A stretch of 64,000 bases of DNA. Origin: Nocardia huaxiensis. Lineage in GTDB: Bacteria; Actinomycetota; Actinomycetes; Mycobacteriales; Mycobacteriaceae. The DNA is taken from positions 5,518,001 to 5,582,000 of the forward strand of contig NZ_CP059399.1 in NCBI RefSeq assembly GCF_013744875.1. Reading direction: 5' to 3'. Of the stretch, positions 25,331 through 33,252 are shown piece after piece (the stretch's first letter is position 1; the number at the start of each line of letters is the position of its first letter). Below the pieces are notes generated by a model. It was not told the origin of the DNA and ran no database searches. It saw nothing but the letters and a program-made list of their open reading frames with translations. The position numbers and the translations under genes are program-made.

Positions 25331-25432
25331 CCGTTTCGGTGTCACTCGCATCCTGTGGCCGCGCCGGACGTGCGTCATCGTCGAAGGACACAGAGGTCTC
25401 GCCTGGATTCGCTACGCGGGGAACGAGGTTCG

Positions 25433-26290
25433 ATGGACGCGCATCGCGATCAGGGCGCTGTCGTCGTCGGAGTGGACGGGTCCGGAACGTCCCTCAATGC
25501 CGTGCGATGGGCTGCCTACGCCGCCGAACGGCTTCACACTCCGCTCGTCATCGCCTGTGCGCCACCGTTCTTCACCCACCGGACCATGGATGCGCGCACG
25601 CCCGAGAGCAATCCGCCATCACGTTGGCACCGGATCGCCGAGAGCACCGCCGACCATGCGGCCGCGCTGGTCCGCACCTACGCGCCCGAACTGCCGGTCG
25701 CCACCGAAACCACCCCGGAGGCACCGGATCTCGCCCTCATCTCACGCAGCGCACAAGCCCGCCTGCTGGTGGTCGGCGCGCAGACCGCGTGGGACAACCG
25801 GGTGGTCGGCCCGACCACCATGGCGGTCGCCCGGCACGCACACTGTCCGGTCGTGGTCTGGCGCGGCGTCGCGGGCCGGCCCATACCGCGCCGCAGTCCG
25901 GTCGCGGTGGGCGTGGACGGCACGCCGCTCAGCACCGGAGCCCTCGAGCTGGGATTCGAACTGGCCGACGCGTTCGGGGTGTCGCTGCTGGCCGTGCACG
26001 CCCGCCCGCACCGGATCGCACCTGTCGGCCGGCAGTACGACCACGCCGAAACCGAACAGAACGTTCCGACGGACGCACTCGCCCCGTACCGAACGAAGTA
26101 TCCACACGTCGAGGCCACCGAGGTGACCGTAACCGGGGTGCCCGCAACCATGCTGGCCGCAATGGGACGAGACGCCCAGCTGCTGGTGGTCGGCACCCGC
26201 GCCCGCAATGCCGCGACCGCCGCACTGTTCGGATCGACGAGCCGGGATCTCCTCCACCACGCGCCCTGCCCCGTACTGCTGTACCGCTGA
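25433..26290 (+). CDS. Tandem-domain universal stress protein
   Basis: A 285-residue protein with two USP domains. Domain 1 starts AVVVGVDGSGTSLNAVRWAA and ends LLVVGAQTAWDN...CPVVVW. Domain 2 starts VAVGVDGTPLSTGALELGF and ends LLVVGTRARNAATAALFGS...CPVLLY. The Gly-rich ATP loop is degenerate in domain 1 and partly kept in domain 2. Two-domain USPs of this size are a hallmark of the mycobacterial DosR regulon, where they act in ATP or cAMP sensing and growth arrest. ATG 25433 follows GAACGAGG. It is expressed divergently from a membrane gene across a shared DosR-like box. Confidence 0.88.
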   Translation: MDAHRDQGAVVVGVDGSGTSLNAVRWAAYAAERLHTPLVIACAPPFFTHRTMDARTPESNPPSRWHRIAESTADHAAALVRTYAPELPVATETTPEAPDLALISRSAQARLLVVGAQTAWDNRVVGPTTMAVARHAHCPVVVWRGVAGRPIPRRSPVAVGVDGTPLSTGALELGFELADAFGVSLLAVHARPHRIAPVGRQYDHAETEQNVPTDALAPYRTKYPHVEATEVTVTGVPATMLAAMGRDAQLLVVGTRARNAATAALFGSTSRDLLHHAPCPVLLYR

Positions 26291-26478
26291 GCTCCGCCGC
26301 CGTATGGCGTCGACCGGACGGATGACCGTCTCGGGCCGCACTGGTTCCGGCGGCGCGTCGACGAGGTGATCGGCGAAATCGGCGCACGGTGTGCGAGATC
26401 CGCATACGGTCGCCGGGCTCGGCTCAACGGGGTGCAACCGTCGTCCCCCGCGCGCACGACGGTTCGTCCCGCGACACC

Positions 26479-26492
26479 AGGACCTTCTCCCC
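26479..26492. promoter_or_regulatory. DosR-like box (AGGACCTTCTCCCC)
   Basis: Matches 10 of 14 core positions. It lies 71 bp before the short leader frame (26550) and 154 bp before the P-type ATPase start. The box at 45411 (before PEP synthase) differs from it in only two bases. Confidence 0.5.
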
Positions 26493-26549
26493 TGTACCCG
26501 CCGCACTCGTCGCGCGCAGGCTCGACAAGGACGACCGAGGGAGGTTCCG

Positions 26550-26633
26550 ATGCAGAACCAGGTGAATCGATATCGGGTCACACGGCCCGACCGCGGGCGG
26601 CACACTGGCTCCCATCGGGTGGCCGGATCGTGA
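26550..26633 (+). CDS. 27-residue leader peptide coupled to P-type ATPase
   Basis: ATG 26550 follows the strongest ribosome site of the area (GGGAGG, 7 bp away). It opens a short basic peptide (MQNQVNRYRVTRPDRGRHT...) whose TGA overlaps the ATPase ATG (TGATG, 26631-26635). The ATPase itself has no SD, so its translation probably depends on this leader. The peptide has no recognisable domain; it may only be a coupling device or a relic. Confidence 0.5.
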   Translation: MQNQVNRYRVTRPDRGRHTGSHRVAGS

Positions 26634-29338
26634 TGAACCCCGCAACAGTGCTGGCAGACAACGAAGTCGGGCTCAGCGCAGCCGAAGCGGCCTTGCGGTT
26701 GCGCCGGGATGGGCCCAATACGCTGCCGGTCCCGCCGCGCCCCCGGCCGATTCTGCTCATGGCCGGGCAGTTGACGCACTTCTTCGCGCTGATGCTCTGG
26801 GCCGCAGCGGGATTGGCGCTGATTGCCGGGATGCCCGCGCTGGCGGTGGCCATCGCCGTGGTGGTGGTGCTCAATGGCGCGTTCGCCTTCGCCCAGGAGT
26901 ATCGGGCCGACCGCGCCGCCGAACGGTTGCGGGATCTGCTGCCGCTGCGCGCCCGGGCGCGGCGGGACGGCCGGGTCACCAGTGTCGATGCCGCCGAACT
27001 GGTTTCGGGTGATCTGATCACGCTGGAGGCGGGTGATCGGGTGTGCGCCGACGCCGAGGTGACGGCGGCGGGGCGATTGCAGATCGACGAATCCATGCTG
27101 ACCGGGGAGAGCCGACCGATCGACATCGCGGCGGGAAGCGTCATCCACGCGGGCACCTATGTCGTTGCCGGGCAATGTGAAGCGGTGGTGACCGCCACCG
27201 GGCGGGGCACCCGGCTGGCCGGGTTGGCGGCCATCACGCAGCGGGCGTCGCGCCCGCGCAGCCCGCTCACCAAGCAGCTGCACCGGGTGGTGCGGGTGGT
27301 CGCGGTGCTCGCGCTGCTGGTCGGCGTGCTGTCGTTCGCCGCGTTCGCGGCGCTGGGCCGCGATACCACCGAGAGTCTGCTGTTCGCCATCGGCGTCACG
27401 GTCGCGCTCGTGCCCGAGGGGCTGCTGCCCACGGTGACGCTGTCGCTGGCGCGGGCCGCCCAGCGCATGGCGAAGGCGAATGCCCTGGTGCGGCGGCTCG
27501 AGGCGGTGGAGACGCTGGGCGCGACCACCTTCATCTGCACCGACAAGACCGGCACCCTCACCCGCAATGAGATGCAGGTCGTGCGGGTGTGGACGCCGCT
27601 CGGCGAGGTGACCGTGCACGGGGCCGGATATGACCCGGACGGCGGGCTCGAGGGCCCGCCCGCGGCGGTGAATGCCGCTGCCGCCCTGGCGGATTCGGCG
27701 GCACGCTGCTCGCCGGACGCGCACGTGATGCAGCGGGCCGGACGCTGGACGCCGGTGGGCGATCCCATGGAGGTCGCCCTGCATGTCCTGGCCGCCCGGG
27801 CCGGTTGCCCACCCGCGCCGCCCATCCGCGCTCGCGACCCCTTCGACCCGCATCTGCGCCGCGCCCAGGTGACCGACGCCGACGGCATCCACATCACCGG
27901 TGCACCGGAAGCTGTACTGCCACTGTGTGATTCGGAACGGGACACCGGATGCTCCGCAGGCTCTGACACCGGCCGTGAAACCGGCCCCGGCACCGACCGT
28001 GCGCCGAACCCCACCACCGGTTGCGCTTCGGCCCCGGACACCGGCGATGCTCGCGCGACCGCAGAGGCACGGGTCGCCGAACTGTCCGCGCGGGGCCTGC
28101 GGGTGATCGCGGTGGCCAGGCGCACGGACCAGGGCGGTACCCGTCTGCTCGGACTGGTCGGCCTCGAGGATCCGCCCCGGCCCGATGTTGCGGAGGCCAT
28201 CGCGGCCTGCCGCCGCGCCGGGGTCCGGGTGGCGATGGTGACCGGCGACCATCCGGGCACCGCCGCAGCCGTCGCCGCCGAGGTCGGACTGTTCGGCGAC
28301 CGGCGAATCGTGGTGGAGGGCAAGGATCTTCCCGGCGACGACCACGAGCTGGGAGCGCTGCTGAATTCCGACGGCGTGGTGGTCGCCCGGGTCGCGCCGG
28401 AGGAGAAACTGCGGATCGCGCGGGTGCTGCAGCAGTGCGGGCACATCGTCGCCATGACCGGAGACGGTGTCAATGACGGCCCGGCCCTGCGGACCGCCGA
28501 CATTGGCATCGCGATGGGCGCATCCGGCACCGACGTGGCTCGCGAGGCCGCGGATCTGGTGCTGCTCGACGACCATTTCGGCACCATCGTCTCGGCCATC
28601 CGGCTCGGGCGTGCCACCTTCGCCAATATCCGCCGCTTCCTGACCTATCACCTCACCGACAATGTCGCCGAGCTGACGCCGTTCGCGGTCTGGGCCGCCT
28701 CCGGCGGCGCGGTTCCCTTGGGGTTCACCGTGCTTCAGGTGCTGGCGCTGGATATCGGCACCGATATGCTGCCCGCGCTGGCGCTGGGCGCCGAGCCGCC
28801 CAATCCACGCACCATGGACGGCCCGGCCCGGGTCCGCAGCCTCGTCGACGGCCGCCTGCTGCGCCGGGTCTTCCTGACGCTGGGGCCGGCCGAAGCCGGC
28901 GCGGGCATGCTGGCTTTCCTGGCCGTGCTGTACGCGGGCGGCTGGCGCTGGGGCGCGCCCGCGGATCCGGCGCTGGTGGCGCTCGCCTCCGGGTCCCTGT
29001 TCACCGCAGTGGTTTTCGGTCAGCTCACCAATGCGTTCGCCTGCCGCAGCGAGTCGCGTCCGGCCCGGTTCGGCGGCTGGCGGGACAATCCGCTGCTGCC
29101 TGCCGCCATTGCCGTGGAACTGGTGCTGTTGGGTGTATTCCTGTGGCTGCCACCGCTTCCCGAACTCCTGGGCGGGTCGGTGCCGAACGCGCTCGGCTGG
29201 CTCACCGCGGCCCTGGCAGTACCCGCGGTGCTGGTGCTGGACCTGATCTACAAGGGCATCAATGCCCGGTTCGGTGCAGGGTCATCGGCAGCAGATCGGT
29301 ACGCATCGCCGCGGCGACTCCGCCGCCCTCGGGCGTGA
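26633..29338 (+). CDS. Cation-transporting P-type ATPase (CtpF-like), copy 1
   Basis: A 901-residue P2-type ATPase. It shows the N-terminal cation-ATPase helix region (GLSAAEAALRLRRDGPN), the actuator motif MLTGESRP, the PEGL-type helix (VALVPEGLLPTVTL), the phosphorylated Asp304 in DKTGTLT and the hinge MTGDGVNDGPAL. This places it with Ca/Na/K-type pumps such as M. tuberculosis CtpF (Rv1997, DosR regulon). A Thr/Gly/Asp-rich insert of about 45 residues (around 435-480) lies in the nucleotide domain. Translation appears coupled to a leader peptide. The 3' end overlaps the convergent hydrolase gene by 80 bp, and the last 25 residues look like extension past the usual end. Confidence 0.88.
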   Translation: MNPATVLADNEVGLSAAEAALRLRRDGPNTLPVPPRPRPILLMAGQLTHFFALMLWAAAGLALIAGMPALAVAIAVVVVLNGAFAFAQEYRADRAAERLRDLLPLRARARRDGRVTSVDAAELVSGDLITLEAGDRVCADAEVTAAGRLQIDESMLTGESRPIDIAAGSVIHAGTYVVAGQCEAVVTATGRGTRLAGLAAITQRASRPRSPLTKQLHRVVRVVAVLALLVGVLSFAAFAALGRDTTESLLFAIGVTVALVPEGLLPTVTLSLARAAQRMAKANALVRRLEAVETLGATTFICTDKTGTLTRNEMQVVRVWTPLGEVTVHGAGYDPDGGLEGPPAAVNAAAALADSAARCSPDAHVMQRAGRWTPVGDPMEVALHVLAARAGCPPAPPIRARDPFDPHLRRAQVTDADGIHITGAPEAVLPLCDSERDTGCSAGSDTGRETGPGTDRAPNPTTGCASAPDTGDARATAEARVAELSARGLRVIAVARRTDQGGTRLLGLVGLEDPPRPDVAEAIAACRRAGVRVAMVTGDHPGTAAAVAAEVGLFGDRRIVVEGKDLPGDDHELGALLNSDGVVVARVAPEEKLRIARVLQQCGHIVAMTGDGVNDGPALRTADIGIAMGASGTDVAREAADLVLLDDHFGTIVSAIRLGRATFANIRRFLTYHLTDNVAELTPFAVWAASGGAVPLGFTVLQVLALDIGTDMLPALALGAEPPNPRTMDGPARVRSLVDGRLLRRVFLTLGPAEAGAGMLAFLAVLYAGGWRWGAPADPALVALASGSLFTAVVFGQLTNAFACRSESRPARFGGWRDNPLLPAAIAVELVLLGVFLWLPPLPELLGGSVPNALGWLTAALAVPAVLVLDLIYKGINARFGAGSSAADRYASPRRLRRPRA

Positions 29339-30686
29339 AAACGATTCTGGCGGACCCGATCCCGTAGGCCGACAGGTCGATGCGGAAGGCGTACGGATCG
29401 GCGGGGTCGTCGGGGCGCAACGGCAGGCCGCGCAACAGGGCGGGCACCGGTGTCAGTATCCGCAGCACGGGCACACCCGCGCGGATGCGGATGTCGGCGC
29501 CCGCGCCGACCGCCAGCCGGGACCGCACATCAGCGAGGGCGCCCGCGACCCGATAGCGCCCGCAGATGCGATGCCAGATCTCCGGGTGATGCGGAATATC
29601 CGCGCGCACTTCAGGTTCCGGAACACCGAGGGCGGCGGCCAGGAGACCGGCGGTGGCGGCGGGCAGCCACATCGTGGCGCGGGCCGCTCCGGTGAGGAAG
29701 ACCATCACTCCGATGCCCGCGTCGGGTGCCAGCCAGATCTGGGAGTTGAATCCGGGCAGGATGCCCTGGTGTTCGACCGCCTGATGCCCACCGATGTCCT
29801 GCCGGAAGAAGCCCAGGCCCATGCCCGGCAGCCGGGGATCGGGCTGATAGTGCGGCGCGTACATGGCGGCGAGGGTCTCCGGGCGCAGCACCGAGCCGTG
29901 TTTGTTCGCGCCGCCGCCGAGCAGGGCGACCAGATATCGCGTCATATCCGTCGTGGTGGAATTCGCATTGGACGCACCCACGGTGACCAGCTCCCGGCGC
30001 GCGACCGCGCGCGGCCCACGCGCAGCGAGGGTGTATCCGGTGGCCACGCGCTCGTGCGGCAGACCGGCAGCCTCCACATTGGTATCGGTCATGCCGAGCG
30101 GTTCGAAGACGTTGGCGCGCAGGTAATCCGGCAGGGACGTGCCGGTGACGTCCTCGATGACCTGGCCTGCCGTCGCGAAACCGTGGTCGGTGTAGGTCCA
30201 GCGGGTGCCGGGATCCGCCTGCACCCGCAGTGCGCCCCGGTAGTACTCGGCGAGGGAGGTCAGCGGGCGGCCCGGCGCCACGCTCTCCCCGAAATCGGGA
30301 GCCAGCACCTGGGCCGGGTGCACCGTTTCCCCGATCCCCGAGGTGTGAGTCAGCAGGTGCCGCAAGGTCACCGGACCGAAATCGGCCCGCGCGGGCCGCA
30401 GCCGGTACGCGCGCAGGTAATGGCTCACCGGCGCGTCGAGATCGACCATTCCCCGTTCCCACAGCTGCATCACCCCGATCGCGGTGAAGGTCTTGGTGAT
30501 CGAGGCCACCCGGAAGATCGTGTCCGGCGCGACCGGCCGATTCGACTCCAGGTCCGAAACGCCGTGCCCCGCGAAGAAATCCAGTTCACCGTCGCGCACC
30601 ACGGCCGCGGCGAGCCCCACCGCTGGATGCCGGTTGAGCAGACCGCTGACCCGTTCGGCCATCTCGGCCTCATTCGTTGTTCGCAT
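29259..30686 (-). CDS. Serine hydrolase, beta-lactamase (class C/DD-peptidase) family
   Basis: A 475-residue penicillin-binding-fold hydrolase. The nucleophile motif SxxK is ASITKTF (residues about 65-71); the Tyr motif is YTDHG and the third motif EHQGILPG. A C-terminal lipocalin-like domain of about 120 residues follows. Such enzymes hydrolyse esters or D-amino peptides. No convincing signal peptide is visible, so it may be cytosolic. ATG 30686 is preferred because GGGAG then sits 5 bp upstream; ATG 30689 is adjacent. It is divergent from the Acg-type nitroreductase with the best DosR-like box of the window between them. Confidence 0.84.
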   Translation of the reverse strand: MRTTNEAEMAERVSGLLNRHPAVGLAAAVVRDGELDFFAGHGVSDLESNRPVAPDTIFRVASITKTFTAIGVMQLWERGMVDLDAPVSHYLRAYRLRPARADFGPVTLRHLLTHTSGIGETVHPAQVLAPDFGESVAPGRPLTSLAEYYRGALRVQADPGTRWTYTDHGFATAGQVIEDVTGTSLPDYLRANVFEPLGMTDTNVEAAGLPHERVATGYTLAARGPRAVARRELVTVGASNANSTTTDMTRYLVALLGGGANKHGSVLRPETLAAMYAPHYQPDPRLPGMGLGFFRQDIGGHQAVEHQGILPGFNSQIWLAPDAGIGVMVFLTGAARATMWLPAATAGLLAAALGVPEPEVRADIPHHPEIWHRICGRYRVAGALADVRSRLAVGAGADIRIRAGVPVLRILTPVPALLRGLPLRPDDPADPYAFRIDLSAYGIGSARIVFTPEGGGVAAAMRTDLLPMTLHRTGH

Positions 30687-30786
30687 CATCGCTCCCGTCG
30701 CATGGTCCGGCACCCGGCCGGATTCGCCTGTCTCCACCCTGAAACCAGCCGGAGCGCGAAGGCAGAGCAGAGCGGATGAACTCGAA

Positions 30787-30800
30787 GGGACCTTGGTCCT
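30787..30800. promoter_or_regulatory. DosR-like box, best match (GGGACCTTGGTCCT)
   Basis: Matches 13 of 14 core positions, and the palindrome extends outward to GAAGGGACC/GGTCCTTCC. It is centred about 105 bp from both the leftward hydrolase start (30686) and the rightward nitroreductase start (30903). Confidence 0.75.
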
Positions 30801-30902
30801 TCCATCGCCTTACCGGGGTCCGGACCCCAGGTGACCATGGACCCGCGAACAGGGGCGCAACGACGGTACCGATCATGTTCCGCGCCAAGCAGACTCCCCG
30901 AT

Positions 30903-31919
30903 ATGCCCGATCTCGACACTCGTGCCGCCGCGACCGTGCCCGACGACGCGACACTGCTGGAGGCCATGCGTATCGCCGCCCGCGCCCCCTCGGTGCACAA
31001 TACGCAACCCTGGCGCTGGGTCTTCGACGGTTCCCGGTTGCATTTGCACGGCGACCTGGACCGGCGGTTGCTCGCCACCGATCCGCACTGCCGGCAGTGG
31101 GTGATCAGCTGTGGCGCGGCACTGCACCACGCGCGCACCGCCTTCGCCGCGCACGGCTGGCATACCGATGTCGTGCGCCTGCCCGATCGGGAGCGACCGG
31201 ATCTGCTGGCCTCCGTTCGCTTCTACCGGCGACCGGAGGTGCCCGGCGCGGTGGCCGGCCGGGCCGCGGCCATCGAGCGTCGTTACACCGACCGGTTGCC
31301 ACTGTCCGAGCCGACCGGCTGGGCTGATCTGCTGCCGGTTCTGCGCGCGCTGGCCGAGCCGCACGACCTGGTCCTCGACGTATACTCCGACAACGACCGC
31401 GCGCGGCTGGTCGCCGCCTCCCGGCAGGCCGTCGGCGCACGCCGCTACGATCCCCTGTACGAGGCCGAATTGGACTGGTGGACAGGACATCCCGATCCGG
31501 CGCAGGGTATCCCGCCGGATGCGCTGAGCTCCGCCGCCGAACGCGAGCGCGTGGAACTGGCCCGCCGCTTCCCGGAGCAGCGCGGCGCCGATCGCCGTGC
31601 CGCACTGCGGGATCGGGCCGCCGTGGTCGTGCTGAGCACGCACGACGACACCGAACCGCTGTGGCTGCACACCGGTGAGGCCCTGTCGGCGGTGCTGCTG
31701 GAATGCACGGCGCGCGGACTGGCCACCTGTGCGCTCACCCATGTCACCGAGCTGCCTGCCGCACGTCGGGCGGTCGCCGCGCCGCTGGGCCGTCATGTGC
31801 TGCCGCAGGTGCTGATCCGCATCGGCACCGCGCCCGCGGGCGAGCTACCCACGCGCACGCCGCGCCGGCCCCTCTCCGAGATCTTCACCAATCAACCTGC
31901 CACACCGGCGGATTCGTAA
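30903..31919 (+). CDS. Acg-family nitroreductase-like protein, copy 1
   Basis: A 338-residue protein of the Acg (Rv2032) family, a nitroreductase fold in which the two halves of the FMN site are fused in one chain. ARAPSVHNTQPWRW (residues about 27-40) and the C-terminal LLECTARGLATCALTHVTELPAAR are characteristic segments. M. tuberculosis Acg binds FMN but lacks the lid needed for NAD(P)H use and may store flavin during dormancy. ATG 30903 has no clear SD; GTG 30831 is an in-frame alternative. The stop overlaps the MFS start (TAATG). A paralogue is at 50634-51626. Confidence 0.87.
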   Translation: MPDLDTRAAATVPDDATLLEAMRIAARAPSVHNTQPWRWVFDGSRLHLHGDLDRRLLATDPHCRQWVISCGAALHHARTAFAAHGWHTDVVRLPDRERPDLLASVRFYRRPEVPGAVAGRAAAIERRYTDRLPLSEPTGWADLLPVLRALAEPHDLVLDVYSDNDRARLVAASRQAVGARRYDPLYEAELDWWTGHPDPAQGIPPDALSSAAERERVELARRFPEQRGADRRAALRDRAAVVVLSTHDDTEPLWLHTGEALSAVLLECTARGLATCALTHVTELPAARRAVAAPLGRHVLPQVLIRIGTAPAGELPTRTPRRPLSEIFTNQPATPADS

Positions 31920-33157
31920 TGCGGCCGCCGCTCGGCGCCTGGCGATTCATTGCCGCATTCGGCGTGATCAGCCTGTGCGCGGACATCGTGTACGAGGGCG
32001 CGCGCTCGGTGAGCGGTCCGCTGCTGGCCGGGCTCGGCGCGAGTGCGGCGCTCGTCGGCGTCATCACCGGCCTGGGTGAGGCGGCGGCGCTGGGATTGCG
32101 GCTGGTGTCGGGTCCGCTGACCGATCGCACGCGTGCGTTCTGGCGCTGGACCATCGCCGGATACGCGCTCAGCGTGCTGTCGGTGCCCCTGCTCGGATTC
32201 ACCGGATTGCTCTGGGTGGCATGCGCATTGGTGCTCGCCGAACGCGTCGGCAAGGCGGTGCGCAGCCCGGCCAAGGACACGCTGCTGTCATTCGCGGCGG
32301 CCTCGGCCGGGCGCGGCCGGGGATTCGCGGTGCACGAATCGCTGGATCAGATCGGCGCGCTGCTGGGGCCGCTCACCGTCGCCGCGGCACTGGCGCTCTC
32401 GGGCGGAGATTTCCGCCTCGCGCTCGGGGTGCTCGCGGCGCCCGCGGCCGCGGTTCTCGCCTTGCTGCTGTGGCTGCGCCTGCGCGAACCGCATCCGGAA
32501 CGATACGAAACCCACTCGACGACAACGGATCCCACCGACTCAGGAAACCCCGAGCCGTTTCCACCGGCCTTCCGGCAGTACGCCGTGTTCACCGCCGTCA
32601 CACTCGCCGGATTCGCCACCTTCGGCGTGGTCTCCTTCCATCTGGTCACCCGTGGCGGATACAGCACGTCCGCGGTGGCAGTGCTCTACGCCGCCGCCAT
32701 GGCCGTCGATGCGGTCGCCGCGCTGATCAGCGGCTGGGTGTACGACCGTAGCGGCGCACGGGTTCTCGCGGCGCTGCCGCTGCTCAGCGCCCTCGCGGCG
32801 GTGTTCGTCTTCGTCGCAGGCGACGGCTGGATGATCGCGGGCGTGCTGCTGTGGGGCGCGGCGGTCGGCGTGCAGGAATCCACCATGCGCGCCGTGGTCG
32901 CCGACCTCGTCGGACCGCAACGCCGCGCCACCGCCTACGGCGTCTACGCGGCGGCAGGCGGCGTGGCATTGGCGGCGGGAGGCGCGCTCACCGGACTCCT
33001 CTACGACGTGTCCATTCCGGTGCTGGTACTGACCCTGCTGGCGATGCAGGCCGCCGCGCTGGGATTGTTCGCCTGGTTCTACCCGCAGTTGCCGCGAACC
33101 CGCACCGGCCCGCCCGCCGCGACGCCGGCTCCGGCCGGTCCCGAGTCACCCGACTAG
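31919..33157 (+). CDS. MFS transporter
   Basis: A 412-residue major facilitator with about 12 hydrophobic helices, a central cytosolic loop (residues about 195-225) and the MFS loop motif RLVSGPLTDRTRAF. The arrangement ERVGKAVRSPAKDTLLS resembles MFS proteins related to sugar/drug exporters. Its substrate is unknown. It is translationally coupled to the nitroreductase gene (TAATG overlap), so it is under the same strong DosR-like box. It may export a product of reduced metabolism (inference). Confidence 0.87.
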   Translation: MRPPLGAWRFIAAFGVISLCADIVYEGARSVSGPLLAGLGASAALVGVITGLGEAAALGLRLVSGPLTDRTRAFWRWTIAGYALSVLSVPLLGFTGLLWVACALVLAERVGKAVRSPAKDTLLSFAAASAGRGRGFAVHESLDQIGALLGPLTVAAALALSGGDFRLALGVLAAPAAAVLALLLWLRLREPHPERYETHSTTTDPTDSGNPEPFPPAFRQYAVFTAVTLAGFATFGVVSFHLVTRGGYSTSAVAVLYAAAMAVDAVAALISGWVYDRSGARVLAALPLLSALAAVFVFVAGDGWMIAGVLLWGAAVGVQESTMRAVVADLVGPQRRATAYGVYAAAGGVALAAGGALTGLLYDVSIPVLVLTLLAMQAAALGLFAWFYPQLPRTRTGPPAATPAPAGPESPD

Positions 33158-33179
33158 CGAGATTCGGAGCAGCACCGCA

Positions 33180-33193
33180 AGGGCTTTGGTCCT
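33180..33193. promoter_or_regulatory. DosR-like box (AGGGCTTTGGTCCT)
   Basis: Matches 11 of 14 core positions. It lies 60 bp before the second P-type ATPase start (33253), in the 95-bp gap after the MFS gene. Confidence 0.6.
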
Positions 33194-33252
33194 CCCAAGG
33201 CGGGCGGGGCGACCCTGCCCGGCGACCGGCCTGCCGAGGCAGGCTGATCGGC

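Noticed and set aside
25742..28651. Leftward open frame of 969 codons across the USP and ATPase genes
   Set aside because: It is antisense to two clear genes, has Arg/Gly/His-rich composition without domains, and arises from GC-rich codon bias.
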